A stretch of 64,000 nt of DNA from assembly GCF_008040165.1 (NCBI RefSeq), contig NZ_VRUR01000001.1, positions 442,458 through 506,457 of the forward strand. The letters run 5' to 3'. The notes under the pieces are model-generated. The model searched no databases, had not been told where the DNA came from, and worked only from the letters and a program-made list of their open reading frames with translations. This stretch comes from Flagellimonas hymeniacidonis. GTDB taxonomy: Bacteria > Bacteroidota > Bacteroidia > Flavobacteriales > Flavobacteriaceae. This document shows positions 35,194-44,414 of the stretch, piece after piece (position 1 is the stretch's first letter; each line of letters starts with the position of its first letter). The position numbers and the translations under genes were made by a program.

Positions 35194-36627
35194 ATGAATT
35201 CTTATTCTATTAAAGAACTGCTCAGTACGCAGCCGATTGGAGATGCCGTTGAAATAAACGGATGGGTAAAAACATTTAGAAGCAACAGATTTATCGCTTT
35301 AAATGATGGGTCAACCATTCATAACCTGCAATGCGTTGTCGATTTTGAAAATTTTGACGAAACCTTACTCAAACAAATTTCTACTGGAGCAGCATTAAAA
35401 ATCTCAGGAACTCTTGTTGAAAGCCAAGGAAGGGGACAAAGTGTAGAGATTCAGGCAAATGCTGTTTTTGTGCATGGAACAGCAGATCCAGAAACCTATC
35501 CCATCCAACCCAAAAAACATTCTTTGGAGTTTTTACGGGAGAAGGCGCATCTTAGGGTGCGTACAAATACTTTTTCAGCAGTAATGAGAGTTCGTTCTGC
35601 GCTTTCATTTGCAATCCATAGTTATTTTCAGCAGAATGGCTTCTACTATATGCATGCTCCCATTGTTACTGGTTCCGATGCCGAAGGAGCGGGTGAAATG
35701 TTTCGGGTAAGTACTTTAGACCCAAAAAATCCTCCACTAAATGAGCAGGGAGAAGTAGATTACACACAAGATTTTTTTGGTAAAGAGACCAATCTTACCG
35801 TATCTGGTCAGTTAGAAGCAGAAACTTATGCCATGGGCTTGGGCAAGGTATACACTTTTGGCCCAACTTTTAGAGCTGAAAACTCCAATACTTCCAGACA
35901 TTTGGCAGAATTTTGGATGATTGAGCCCGAAATGGCTTTTTATGACTTGGATGCCAATATGGATCTATCCGAAGACTTTATCAAATGGATTTTGAAGTAT
36001 GTATTGGACAACTGCCAGGATGATCTGGAGTTTTTAGAAAAACGCCTTTTGGATGAAGAAAAATCCAAACCTCAAAATGAACGCTCAGAAATGCCGTTGA
36101 TTGAAAAACTCAAGTTTGTAGTAGAAAACAATTTTAAAAGAGTATCCTATACCGAAGCAATCGATATTTTAAAAAATAGTAAGCCCAATAAAAAGAAAAA
36201 GTTTCAATTCCCAATAGATGAATGGGGTGCAGATTTGCAAAGTGAGCATGAACGCTTCTTGGTAGAAAAACATTTTAAATGCCCAGTTATTCTTTTTGAT
36301 TACCCAGCAAATATCAAAGCATTTTATATGCGATTGAACGAGGACGAAAAGACCGTTCGTGCCATGGACGTTTTATTCCCCGGAATTGGAGAAATTGTTG
36401 GAGGTTCCCAACGTGAAGAGCGTTTAGATGTGCTTCAGCAAAAAATAAAAGAACTAAATATTGACGAAAAAGAACTTTGGTGGTATTTAGACTTAAGAAG
36501 ATTTGGTACCGCAGTGCACAGTGGATTTGGGCTTGGTTTTGAGCGTATGGTACAGTTTGCAACGGGAATGGGCAATATCAGAGATGTAATTCCTTATCCA
36601 CGCACACCTCAGAATGCAGAGTTTTAA
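35194..36627 (+). CDS. asnS: Asparagine-tRNA ligase
   Basis: The 477-residue enzyme charges tRNA-Asn directly. The N-terminal OB fold (about 15-115, [20 protein letters not shown]) binds the anticodon; the class II core has motif 2 ([25 protein letters not shown]) and motif 3 ([27 protein letters not shown]). An internal insertion with a basic run (PNKKKKFQF) is present, as in other bacterial AsnS. Its presence means asparagine need not be made on tRNA by GatCAB. rpoN follows after 43 bases. Confidence 0.98.
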   Translation: MNSYSIKELLSTQPIGDAVEINGWVKTFRSNRFIALNDGSTIHNLQCVVDFENFDETLLKQISTGAALKISGTLVESQGRGQSVEIQANAVFVHGTADPETYPIQPKKHSLEFLREKAHLRVRTNTFSAVMRVRSALSFAIHSYFQQNGFYYMHAPIVTGSDAEGAGEMFRVSTLDPKNPPLNEQGEVDYTQDFFGKETNLTVSGQLEAETYAMGLGKVYTFGPTFRAENSNTSRHLAEFWMIEPEMAFYDLDANMDLSEDFIKWILKYVLDNCQDDLEFLEKRLLDEEKSKPQNERSEMPLIEKLKFVVENNFKRVSYTEAIDILKNSKPNKKKKFQFPIDEWGADLQSEHERFLVEKHFKCPVILFDYPANIKAFYMRLNEDEKTVRAMDVLFPGIGEIVGGSQREERLDVLQQKIKELNIDEKELWWYLDLRRFGTAVHSGFGLGFERMVQFATGMGNIRDVIPYPRTPQNAEF

Positions 36628-36670
36628 TTTGAATTCTTAAATTTATAAAGCAGGTCGATTATAAATCCTT

Positions 36671-38125
36671 ATGCTAAAACAACATTTACAGTTTAAGCTT
36701 TCCCAGAAACTGTCTCCGCAGCAGATACAGCTCATGAAGCTAATTCAATTGCCCACCCAGGCTTTTGAACAACGCTTAAAACAAGAACTTGAGGAAAATC
36801 CTGCATTGGAAAGTGGCAAAGAAGAAAGCAATACGCTAGATGATGCCTATGAGGATTCATATGAGGATACGGATAGTGAAACCATTACTGCGGATGAAAT
36901 CAATATTGATGATTACCTAAGTGATGATGAAGTTCCCGATTATAGAACACAGACCAGCAACTATAGTGTTGATGATGATGAAAAAAGTGTTCCATATGCT
37001 TCAGGAACCTCTTTTAACCAACATCTGATCAATCAACTCAATACCGCTTATTTGGATGATGAAGAATGGGCAATAGCCGAATTTTTGGTAGGCAGTGTGG
37101 ATGAGAGTGGCTATATCCGTAGACCTTTGCCAGACATTATGGATGATTTGGCCTTTACGCAAAACATTTATGTAGAAGAGGACAAAATTGAAAGCGTTCT
37201 TAAAACCGTTCAGGAACTGGACCCCCCAGGTGTTGGCGCAAGATCTTTAAGCGAGTGCCTAACGTTGCAATTAAAACGAAAGGAGAAAACTCCTTCGATA
37301 GATTTAGCTATTTCAATATTGGATAAATCATTTGATCAGTTTTCTAAAAAACACTATTCCAAGTTGCTCCAAAAACATCACATTAGTGAAGATGAGCTTA
37401 AAAGTGCAATTTCGGAGATAGAAAAACTAAATCCTAAACCGGGTGGGTCATATGCGGGCAATACTAGGATTATTGAACACATTGTTCCTGATTTCTCCAT
37501 CAAAATTGTTGAAGGACAACTGGAACTTACCTTGAATGGGAGAAATGCACCCGAACTCCACGTTTCCCGTGATTACAGCAATATGCTTGAGGGGTATAAA
37601 AACGCCAAAGAAAAATCAAAATCCCAAAAAGACACTGTGCTCTTTATCAAACAAAAACTTGATGCTGCTAAATGGTTTATTGATGCTATAAAACAACGTC
37701 AACAAACCTTGTATGTTACCATGAGCACCATAATGAATTACCAACGGGATTATTTTTTAAGTGGGGATGAAAGAAAGCTCCGCCCCATGATCTTAAAAGA
37801 TATTGCTGACCAAATTAACATGGATGTATCAACCGTTTCAAGGGTTGCAAACAGCAAATATGTAGATACACCCTATGGCACCAAACTGATTAAGGAATAT
37901 TTTTCCGAATCCATGAAAAATGAGCAAGGAGAAGATGTTTCTACTAAGGAAATAAAAAAGATACTGGAAACTGTAATTGGCGAAGAGGAAAAGAAAAAGC
38001 CATTGACAGATGATAAGTTGGCGAAAATCCTGAAAGAACGCGGATACCCCATAGCAAGAAGAACTGTTGCTAAATACAGAGAGCAGTTGGGCATTCCCGT
38101 AGCTAGGTTAAGAAAGCAAATTTAA
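36671..38125 (+). CDS. rpoN: RNA polymerase sigma-54 factor
   Basis: The 484-residue protein is sigma-54. Region I has the Gln/Leu-rich QFKLSQKLSPQQIQLMKLIQLP, region II is a short acidic stretch (about 55-110, DDAYEDSYEDTDSETI), and the C-terminal region III contains the core-binding part and the RpoN box ARRTVAKYRE near residues 465-475, which contacts the -24 element. Sigma-54 promoters need an AAA+ activator; no activator gene is in this window. Its stop codon overlaps the start of the next gene by one base. Confidence 0.97.
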   Translation: MLKQHLQFKLSQKLSPQQIQLMKLIQLPTQAFEQRLKQELEENPALESGKEESNTLDDAYEDSYEDTDSETITADEINIDDYLSDDEVPDYRTQTSNYSVDDDEKSVPYASGTSFNQHLINQLNTAYLDDEEWAIAEFLVGSVDESGYIRRPLPDIMDDLAFTQNIYVEEDKIESVLKTVQELDPPGVGARSLSECLTLQLKRKEKTPSIDLAISILDKSFDQFSKKHYSKLLQKHHISEDELKSAISEIEKLNPKPGGSYAGNTRIIEHIVPDFSIKIVEGQLELTLNGRNAPELHVSRDYSNMLEGYKNAKEKSKSQKDTVLFIKQKLDAAKWFIDAIKQRQQTLYVTMSTIMNYQRDYFLSGDERKLRPMILKDIADQINMDVSTVSRVANSKYVDTPYGTKLIKEYFSESMKNEQGEDVSTKEIKKILETVIGEEEKKKPLTDDKLAKILKERGYPIARRTVAKYREQLGIPVARLRKQI

Positions 38126-38730
38126 TGTGCCATCTCCTTAATATTGTCTCCTATATTTTTCATCCACTATTTGTGCCCATTGGAGGCACTGTTATTTATT
38201 TTTTGGTAACTCCAAAATATAGCTCACTTGAGGTGCAAAGCGGAAACATTCTGCCAATTTTCATTCTTACCGTAATCATCCCGATTATCTTCTTCCTGAT
38301 TCTTAAAAACCTTGGTGTCATCAATTCAATTTTTCTACCAACGGTTAAGGAGCGCAAATATCCACTGTACATTAGCTGTATTTTGCTGTTGATGATTCTG
38401 TACAAAGTAATTCCCAACAACTATATACATGAGTTGTTTTATTTTTTCACGGGCCTTTTAACGGCAACGGGAGCCGCATTGATTCTCCTTTTCTTAAGAT
38501 TTAAAACCAGTATTCATTTATTGGGTATGGGTAGCCTTTTAATGTTCATGATAGGATTGAGCATCCATTTTGAGACAAACATTACCTTGGCCATTAGTGT
38601 TTTCACTTTGTTGACAGGACTTGTTGCTACATCTAGATTATATCTTAAAGCGCATAGCAAATCGGAACTATTAATTGGGTTTCTTATTGGGTTATGCTCC
38701 CAATTAATAATTTTAAAATATTGGTTATAG
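38125..38730 (+). CDS. Integral membrane protein of unknown function, coupled to rpoN
   Basis: The 201-residue protein has about six hydrophobic segments (for example HPLFVPIGGTVIYFLV, ILPIFILTVIIPIIFFLIL, ELLIGFLIGLCSQLIIL). It resembles the membrane part of PAP2-like phosphatase proteins, including the C-terminal HSKSELLIGFLIG stretch, but the catalytic PAP2 motifs (KxxxxxxRP, PSGH) are absent, so I do not assign that activity. It overlaps the rpoN stop codon by one base, so it is cotranslated with sigma-54. It converges with and overlaps the end of the PorT-like gene by 6 bases. Confidence 0.75.
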   Translation: MCHLLNIVSYIFHPLFVPIGGTVIYFLVTPKYSSLEVQSGNILPIFILTVIIPIIFFLILKNLGVINSIFLPTVKERKYPLYISCILLLMILYKVIPNNYIHELFYFFTGLLTATGAALILLFLRFKTSIHLLGMGSLLMFMIGLSIHFETNITLAISVFTLLTGLVATSRLYLKAHSKSELLIGFLIGLCSQLIILKYWL

Positions 38731-39429
38731 AATATAAAAGATAACTCCAATTCGAAGCACACGAATATCAATAGGAGTCCCGTTTTCTAAAGTAAGTCGG
38801 TCTTCCAGCAAAGGGTTTAAACTATAATACGCGTGAATATTCCAGGTATTGTAACCAAAATTTAAGAGTAGGCCATATTGGAATTTTTGGATATCACCGT
38901 TTGAAAATCCTGTTGTTTCTGAATCAGTTACCAATTTTGACCTTCCTGAAAACACATATCCCAGTTTAGCACCCGCATAAATTCGCCAAAATTTATACTC
39001 TTCAAGTGTAGAAGTTCGCCACCTTAGCTCAATGGGCATTTCTATGGCGTGTGTTTCAAACTTGCTTCTTTTAAACTCATCAGAGGTTGAAATTTCATAA
39101 ATAACATTATCTCCAACTTCACTTGCTTCAATGTTGTGATAATAAGAATTTGTAGCATATCCCAAACCTATTCCTAAACCAAAATTTCTCCTCTTATTAA
39201 ATGGAATATCCTTAATAAAACCGCCCTGCAGATTATAAGACAGACTCCTTTGACTTACATCCATGGGTCTATCCACTAAAAAATTAAATCCTAAGCCAAT
39301 GTAGAATTGATCTTCCAAATATTTTGAAGTGACGCCAACATTATCCTCTACTTGGGCGTTTACAAGGTATGAGGAGACTAAAAACGTAAAAACACTTAAC
39401 CCTTTAATTAGAAAACGTGTTACTTTCAT
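38725..39429 (-). CDS. Outer-membrane beta-barrel protein (PorT-like)
   Basis: The 234-residue protein has a signal peptide (MKVTRFLIKGLSVFTFLVSSYLVNAQ-like, about 26 residues) and alternating hydrophobic/hydrophilic strands typical of an 8-stranded barrel: QFYIGLGFNFLVDRP, FGLGIGLGYATNSYY, AGAKLGYVFSGRSK and the C-terminal RVLRIGVIFYIL ending in a hydrophobic strand. It belongs to the PorT family of outer-membrane proteins in Bacteroidota (T9SS PorT is one member), but it is not clearly T9SS PorT. It is preceded by a strong terminator that separates it from the ExbD genes. I used the ATG at 39427-39429. Confidence 0.78.
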   Translation of the reverse strand: MKVTRFLIKGLSVFTFLVSSYLVNAQVEDNVGVTSKYLEDQFYIGLGFNFLVDRPMDVSQRSLSYNLQGGFIKDIPFNKRRNFGLGIGLGYATNSYYHNIEASEVGDNVIYEISTSDEFKRSKFETHAIEMPIELRWRTSTLEEYKFWRIYAGAKLGYVFSGRSKLVTDSETTGFSNGDIQKFQYGLLLNFGYNTWNIHAYYSLNPLLEDRLTLENGTPIDIRVLRIGVIFYIL

Positions 39430-39446
39430 ACTAAGCATTACTAAAC

Positions 39447-39483
39447 AAAAAACGCTCCAAATTATAAATTTGGAGCGTTTTTT
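39447..39483. terminator. Strong terminator after the ExbD genes
   Basis: A perfect 17-bp stem (5' arm AAAAAACGCTCCAAATT) with loop ATA and A/T runs at both ends. It ends the ExbB-ExbD-ExbD operon on the minus strand, and the PorT-like gene begins just after it. Confidence 0.95.
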
Positions 39484-39502
39484 ACTAAATCTAAGTTATC
39501 GG

Positions 39503-39985
39503 TTACTGCAGGTTATTAAAAGCATTTCCTTCATAAGTCGTATAGTTGACCTTTAAGGCATTTACTTCTCTTAACTGTTGCTTAATATCGGCAATAAGAC
39601 CCATATTAGCATTTTTATCAACCTTTAAGGCAGTAGTCAATACATTTTGTAGTTCTTGAGGCTTTTTAGCACGTTCTGCAAGAATATAAGAACCTACTTC
39701 TTCCACACTCGCAAATTTATCGTTCAATTGAATTTTTGGCTCAGTACCAAAGACCTTTGCATATTCCTGTGTAGGCTTCCCTACATAAATATAGATTACT
39801 CGATCTTTCTTCTCTAACTTCTTTATCTCAGTTGCGTTAGGAAGGGTATTCTCAACTAACAAAGAACTATCTTTCATAGTGGTCACTGTCATAAAGAAAA
39901 ACAGTAACATAAAAACAATATCCGGTAACGATGCAGTTGAAACTGCAGGCAAATCACCATCTTTCTTTTTTGCAAATTTTGCCAT
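39503..39985 (-). CDS. ExbD/TolR family protein (second)
   Basis: The 160-residue protein has one N-terminal membrane helix (about residues 20-40, PDIVFMLLFFFMTVTTM) with the conserved Asp at its start (LPDIVFMLL; the proton-path Asp), then a periplasmic ExbD domain with VIYIYVGKPTQEY and an Asn-rich C-terminal end. It works with ExbB-type channel proteins to energise outer-membrane transport or envelope processes through the proton gradient. It is the last gene of ExbB (41079)-membrane protein-ExbD-ExbD, 11 bases after the other ExbD. Confidence 0.93.
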   Translation of the reverse strand: MAKFAKKKDGDLPAVSTASLPDIVFMLLFFFMTVTTMKDSSLLVENTLPNATEIKKLEKKDRVIYIYVGKPTQEYAKVFGTEPKIQLNDKFASVEEVGSYILAERAKKPQELQNVLTTALKVDKNANMGLIADIKQQLREVNALKVNYTTYEGNAFNNLQ

Positions 39986-39996
39986 ACTATTTTTAT

Positions 39997-40602
39997 TTAA
40001 TTAGTTGATGTTTCAGCCTCTGAAAGTTTCTGTGGAAACATTTCTTGAACTCTTTTCACTTTATCCTTCAAATCATCTCTTACGCTAGATGGTGTTTCAG
40101 GGTTTAAGTACTCGGCCTCCATTTTGGTGAACTTTTGACCATACAGACGTTCTGCTTCTCTATCCCGTAAATCATTGTACGCTCCAACCAATTCATTTTG
40201 TACTGTTATATAGGTACTGTATTTGGTTTCGCGATCATTTTTTAAAGAGATAATTGCTTTGTCCGGATTGTCTGATGAATTTAAGTCACCTCGTCCTTTA
40301 CAATAAGTACAAGATCCATCTGCACCATTTTCTAAAAACGCTTTTGCCGCTTCTCGTAAATCTTGCAAATTCATCAACTCATCTTCGACCAATAACTGGC
40401 CATTTTTGTTGATGTTCACCGTAAAAATGTTCTTCTGCTTAATAATAACATTATCTTCTGGCGGCTCCATAGGTGGCAACATACGATCCAATCCCGCATC
40501 CGTCTCAATGGTTGTGGTAACCAAGAAAAAGATAAGTAACAAGAAAGCTATGTCAGCCATAGAACCGGCATTCACTTCTGGTGCTCCATTTCTTCTAGCC
40601 AT
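39997..40602 (-). CDS. ExbD/TolR family protein with a CxxCxGxG insert (first)
   Basis: The 201-residue protein has the ExbD membrane helix with the conserved Asp (NAGSMADIAFLLLIFFLVTTTIETD) near residues 12-36 and a periplasmic domain. Near residue 98 it contains CTYCKGRGD, which matches the CxxCxGxG repeat of DnaJ zinc modules, followed by a long helical C-terminal extension. One such repeat cannot bind zinc alone in DnaJ fashion, but in a dimer or with the partner it may. The first ExbD is commonly the longer one in Bacteroidota. It stands between the membrane protein (40615) and the second ExbD. Confidence 0.93.
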   Translation of the reverse strand: MARRNGAPEVNAGSMADIAFLLLIFFLVTTTIETDAGLDRMLPPMEPPEDNVIIKQKNIFTVNINKNGQLLVEDELMNLQDLREAAKAFLENGADGSCTYCKGRGDLNSSDNPDKAIISLKNDRETKYSTYITVQNELVGAYNDLRDREAERLYGQKFTKMEAEYLNPETPSSVRDDLKDKVKRVQEMFPQKLSEAETSTN

Positions 40603-40614
40603 AACTTTTATTTT

Positions 40615-41052
40615 TTACTTAACGAACATTTTTTTCAACCCTGGAAAAACCATAAGTACAACGGCAACAGCGGTAAGGATAAAGAAAACATTCAATCCCA
40701 TACCAATATTCTTAACTGTACCTTCTGTAGCTCCTAAATTAGCCATAGAATCTGCAACTGCCTTTGCCTCAGCACTTGAAGAAAGACCATAGGAAATGGC
40801 TACAATAATTGCTAATCCTCCAATGGCAAACAATGCCTTTTTAAGGCTTCCAGGCGTGGATAACAATTTTTTAAGTCCAAAAAACACTGTTGAAACCACC
40901 GCAATGGCCAACAGAATATACATGATGATGAACATGAAGTTCATAGAACCACTGTTTATAGCATCTGGATCATCACTAGATGGCATACCGAACCATAGTG
41001 CTGTAGCTACCAGCCCTATAACGATAAGCGCTATTTTTATTATTTTATTCAT
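40615..41052 (-). CDS. Small integral membrane protein between ExbB and ExbD genes
   Basis: The 145-residue protein has four hydrophobic helices: about 5-22, 36-60, 75-92 and 116-138. Small loops carry a few charged residues (MPSSDDPDAINSG and KKLLSTPGSLKKAL). It lies between the ExbB and the ExbD genes with 12-26-base gaps on the same strand, so it is probably part of the same energy-coupling complex or operon. No domain is recognised; no enzymatic motif is seen. Confidence 0.75.
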   Translation of the reverse strand: MNKIIKIALIVIGLVATALWFGMPSSDDPDAINSGSMNFMFIIMYILLAIAVVSTVFFGLKKLLSTPGSLKKALFAIGGLAIIVAISYGLSSSAEAKAVADSMANLGATEGTVKNIGMGLNVFFILTAVAVVLMVFPGLKKMFVK

Positions 41053-41078
41053 GATTCTCGATAGTTTTAATTTCGTAA

Positions 41079-41813
41079 TTACTTTTTATGTGCTGCCAAC
41101 ATATCTATTAAAGATATAGAGGAGTCTTCCATGTCATTTACGATACTATCGATTTTTGCAATAATATAGTTATAGAAAATTTGAAGAATAATCGCAGTGA
41201 TCAAACCAAATACTGTGGTTAATAATGCCACCTGAATATCTCCTGCAATAAGAGAAGCACTCAAGTTACCAACCGCAGCAATTTTCTGGAAGGCCGCAAT
41301 CATACCTATTACTGTACCCATGAACCCAAGCATTGGTGCAATAGCGATAAATAAGGATAACCAAGAAACATTCTTTTCTAATTGTCCCATTTGAACACCA
41401 CCATAAGCAACAACAGCTTTTTCAGCAGACTCTAGTCCTTCTCCAGCTCTATCCAATCCTTGGTAGAAAATAGAGGCAACAGGGCCTTTTGTGTTTCTGC
41501 ACACTTCTTTTGCGGCTTCAACGCCACCAGAAGCTAATGCATCTTCAACTTGTTGCTTGAGCTTAGCAGAGTTGGTGCTCGCCAAATTCAAATAAATAAT
41601 TCTTTCGATCGCAACTGCCAATCCCAAAATCAAACATAAAAGCACAATTCCCATGAAAGCAGGACCTCCCTGAATAAATTGTTCTTTTAATACTTGAGTG
41701 AAACCTTTGCTGGCTTCAGCCGCAGCTTCTTCTTGTAACATCGCCGCGGATGCAGTTGTAGTTCCCAAAACAAACATTCCGGCAGCAGCCAGAGTAAAGG
41801 ATATTTTTTTCAT
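41079..41813 (-). CDS. ExbB/TolQ/MotA-type proton channel protein
   Basis: The 244-residue protein has the ExbB/TolQ pattern: an N-terminal signal-anchor region, then a helix at about 50-72 (FMGIVLLCLILGLAVAIERII), a large cytoplasmic loop, and two C-terminal helices (LSLFIAIAPMLGFMGTVIGMI and QVALLTTVFGLITAIILQIF) with conserved Gly/Pro/Thr in the channel. It supplies proton motive force to TonB/Tol-like systems. The start is the ATG at 41811-41813; an upstream TTG in frame is less likely. It is first in the minus-strand cluster, with the membrane protein and two ExbD genes behind it. Confidence 0.95.
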   Translation of the reverse strand: MKKISFTLAAAGMFVLGTTTASAAMLQEEAAAEASKGFTQVLKEQFIQGGPAFMGIVLLCLILGLAVAIERIIYLNLASTNSAKLKQQVEDALASGGVEAAKEVCRNTKGPVASIFYQGLDRAGEGLESAEKAVVAYGGVQMGQLEKNVSWLSLFIAIAPMLGFMGTVIGMIAAFQKIAAVGNLSASLIAGDIQVALLTTVFGLITAIILQIFYNYIIAKIDSIVNDMEDSSISLIDMLAAHKK

Positions 41814-41891
41814 TTCTTTCAAACTTAAATTTAGTTAGTTAATAATGTTAAAGATATAAAAATTTTATAATTGTAAAATTAAAATACCTAG

Positions 41892-41979
41892 CAGAGAGGA
41901 AGGGATTCGAACCCTCGATACACTTTTGGTGTATACACACTTTCCAGGCGTGCGCCTTCGACCACTCGGCCACCTCTCT
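41892..41979 (-). tRNA. tRNA-Ser (anticodon GGA)
   Basis: The minus-strand sequence folds as an 88-base class II tRNA with a long variable arm. The acceptor stem pairs AGAGAGG with CCTCTCT, the anticodon loop is CTGGAAA (anticodon GGA), and the T arm holds GGTTCGAATCC. The discriminator is G at 41892. The first pair is A-U, which is acceptable. It stands alone, with no CCA encoded. Confidence 0.93.
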
Positions 41980-42046
41980 CTGTAATAGAGTTAGGCCGAC
42001 CAATAAACAAAAAAATAATTAGTTAATGAAATTTAAGCCGTTAATT

Positions 42047-43078
42047 TTAGAGCATCTCACCACGGAGGGGTGTTTCAAAAATTGTCTTAAAGAGTTTCCC
42101 AGATATCTCAGTCCCCAACAAGTACATTGCTTTGGTTATAGCAGCTTCCGTCGTAATGTCCTTTCCGTTAATCAATTGCATCTCCATAAGCTTTTCACTT
42201 GTCTCGTAATGGCCCATGGAAACTCCCCCGCCAGAACACTGCGTTACATTTATGATATGCAAGCCATTTTTGATACCGGTATCAATAGCATTTAAAAACC
42301 ATTCATCCAATGGAGCATTGCCCGCCCCATAGGTTTCTAAAATAAGTGCTTTAAGGCCTGGTGCGCTTAATATCGATTTTAATACGGATTCATTAAGCCC
42401 GGGAAATAGCTTGAGCACTGCAATGTTATCGTCCATTTTTTTGTGCGCCTTAAAGGCTCTAGATTTGCTTGACGCTTTCAGGAGGTTAGGATAATGAACA
42501 TTTAAATGGACTCCTGATTCAACCAGCGGCGGATGGTTTAAGGATGCAAAAGCCTCGAAATGTTCTGCATTGATTTTAGTAGTTCTATTGGCTCGATACA
42601 ATTTATATTCAAAATACAGGCCCACTTCTTGTATGACTGGCTTCCCCTTTTTTGTAAGTGCCGCTATTTGTATTGATGTGATTAAATTCTCTTTTGCATC
42701 GGTTCGAAGATCACCAATAGGCAATTGAGAACCCGTAAAAATGACCGGTTTTGAAAGATTCTCCAATATAAAACTTAAAGCCGAGGCGGAGTAACTCATG
42801 GTATCACTCCCGTGAAGTACCACAAAACCATCATAGGTTTTGTAATTATCTTCAATTATTGATGCGATTGTGGCCCAATGACCGGGATTCATATTGGAAG
42901 AGTCAATAGGCTCCTCAAACGATATACCTCTAATATTACAGTCCAATTGATTCAACTCTGGGATGTTCCCCATCAGCTCGTCAAAATTAAAAGCCTTAAG
43001 CGCCCCAGTTTTGTAATCCTTTATCATACCGATAGTACCTCCGGTATAAATGAGCAGAATGTTTGTTTTGTTTTGCAT
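42047..43078 (-). CDS. L-asparaginase type I
   Basis: The 343-residue enzyme hydrolyses L-asparagine to aspartate and ammonia. The catalytic threonines are visible in LLIYTGGTIGM (residue ~12) and HGSDTMSYSASAL (near residue 90). No signal peptide is present, so it is cytoplasmic (type I). I used the ATG at 43076-43078 because the longer frame from 43096 overlaps tatD by 11 bases. It is downstream of tatD on the same strand. Confidence 0.93.
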   Translation of the reverse strand: MQNKTNILLIYTGGTIGMIKDYKTGALKAFNFDELMGNIPELNQLDCNIRGISFEEPIDSSNMNPGHWATIASIIEDNYKTYDGFVVLHGSDTMSYSASALSFILENLSKPVIFTGSQLPIGDLRTDAKENLITSIQIAALTKKGKPVIQEVGLYFEYKLYRANRTTKINAEHFEAFASLNHPPLVESGVHLNVHYPNLLKASSKSRAFKAHKKMDDNIAVLKLFPGLNESVLKSILSAPGLKALILETYGAGNAPLDEWFLNAIDTGIKNGLHIINVTQCSGGGVSMGHYETSEKLMEMQLINGKDITTEAAITKAMYLLGTEISGKLFKTIFETPLRGEML

Positions 43079-43085
43079 GTGAATT

Positions 43086-43853
43086 CTATATACCAAAAAC
43101 GCTTTTGGAATTGTTGGTTGTTATTGACGCTATCTCTTCGGGGGCCTTATCGTATATCATAGCTAATTTTTCCAATACCTTAATTATATAGGAACTTTCG
43201 TTTCGCTTTCCTCGATATGGAACTGGTGCTAAATAAGGAGAATCCGTTTCAAGTACAATATGTTCCAAATCCACCTCCTTTAAAAAGGTGTCGATTTTTC
43301 CATTTTTGAAAGTGACCACTCCTCCTATACCTAACTTCATATTATACGATATCGCTTTATGGGCCTGCTCCAAAGTTCCTGTAAAACAATGAAAAATTCC
43401 GTAAAGATCTTCTCCTTTTTCCTGTTCCAAAATCTCGAAAATTTCATCAAAAGACTCTCTACAGTGGATTACTATGGGAAGTTGATGTTTTTTTGCCAAT
43501 CGTATCTGATGTACAAAAGCATCTTGCTGTTGTTTTAAAAAAGTCTTGTCCCAATACAAATCAATCCCAATTTCTCCAACAGCGCAAAAATTCCTTTCTG
43601 AAAGTAGGTTCTCCACATGGGCCAACTCCTCCTTATAGTTTTCTTTGACCGAGGTAGGGTGAAGTCCCATCATTAAATGTATATTTTTGGGATAGTTAGC
43701 TTCCAGAGCTAGCATAGCTTGAGTATACGAGGAATCTATAGCAGGAATAAAAAAACGCTCCACGCCTGCCTTAATAGCTGTTTCTATCATTTTATCACGA
43801 TCTTCATCAAAAGCTTCGCTGTACAAATGTGTGTGCGTATCTGTTATAACCAT
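43086..43853 (-). CDS. tatD: TatD family metal-dependent hydrolase
   Basis: The 255-residue TIM-barrel protein has the TatD motifs: DTHTHLYSEAFDEDR near the start, the metal-binding Glu in VGEIGIDLYWD, PIVIHCRESFDE, IFHCFTGTLEQA and the ETDSPYLAP end. Members are DNases/RNases acting in nucleic-acid processing. It is followed on the same strand by L-asparaginase with about 8 bases between the stop and the start used here. Confidence 0.94.
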   Translation of the reverse strand: MVITDTHTHLYSEAFDEDRDKMIETAIKAGVERFFIPAIDSSYTQAMLALEANYPKNIHLMMGLHPTSVKENYKEELAHVENLLSERNFCAVGEIGIDLYWDKTFLKQQQDAFVHQIRLAKKHQLPIVIHCRESFDEIFEILEQEKGEDLYGIFHCFTGTLEQAHKAISYNMKLGIGGVVTFKNGKIDTFLKEVDLEHIVLETDSPYLAPVPYRGKRNESSYIIKVLEKLAMIYDKAPEEIASITTNNSKSVFGI

Positions 43854-43890
43854 AAAGCAAAAATAGGTTTATCTTTAGGAAAAATAGTTG

Positions 43891-44331
43891 ATGAAATCCC
43901 TCAAAAAGTTTCTGTCTTCCAAAAATTACGTGCGTATTCCTTTGGTGCTAACAGAAACCAATCATTTTGAAATAGTGGCTAAAATTAATGGTGTTTCTGG
44001 TCGATTTATTCTTGATACCGGAGCTTCAAACACATGCGTTGGCATGGATAAAATTGATTTTTTTAAAATGGTTTCTGAAGTTTCTGACGTTAAGGCTGCA
44101 GGAGCCGGGGCTACCGAGATGGAAACTTTGGTCTCTTCCAAAAACAAGATTCAAATTGGTGACTGGAAAAAGAAGAAACAAAAAATTGTCTTGTTTGATT
44201 TAGTCCATGTTAATGAAGCACTTACTTCCCATAATGCATTACCTGTTGATGGAATTATAGGTGGCGATGTCCTTAAAAAAGGTAAAGCGGTAATTGATTA
44301 TGATAAAAAGTTCTTATTCTTAAGAATGTGA
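43891..44331 (+). CDS. Retropepsin-like aspartic protease domain protein
   Basis: The 146-residue protein has a single aspartic-protease half: IPLVLTETNHFEIVAKING, then FILDTGASNTCVG, with the catalytic DTGAS near residue 50, and the hydrophobic second signature GIIGGDVLKKGKAVIDY. Such single-domain proteins (retropepsin family) would act as dimers. No signal peptide is present. The start is the ATG at 43891; the codon before it is TTG. It is divergent from tatD by 37 bases. Substrate unknown. Confidence 0.87.
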   Translation: MKSLKKFLSSKNYVRIPLVLTETNHFEIVAKINGVSGRFILDTGASNTCVGMDKIDFFKMVSEVSDVKAAGAGATEMETLVSSKNKIQIGDWKKKKQKIVLFDLVHVNEALTSHNALPVDGIIGGDVLKKGKAVIDYDKKFLFLRM

Positions 44332-44414
44332 TAGAGAAAACTGTCTGTTCTGGTTAGACTGAGAACTAAGTACCATCCATTTAATCTATGAACAGTTTGG
44401 TAGTTTTTTACTTC

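Noticed and set aside
38125-38730. PAP2-type phosphatase
   Set aside because: The overall look is similar but no KxxxxxxRP, PSGH or SRxxxxxHxxxD motif is present.
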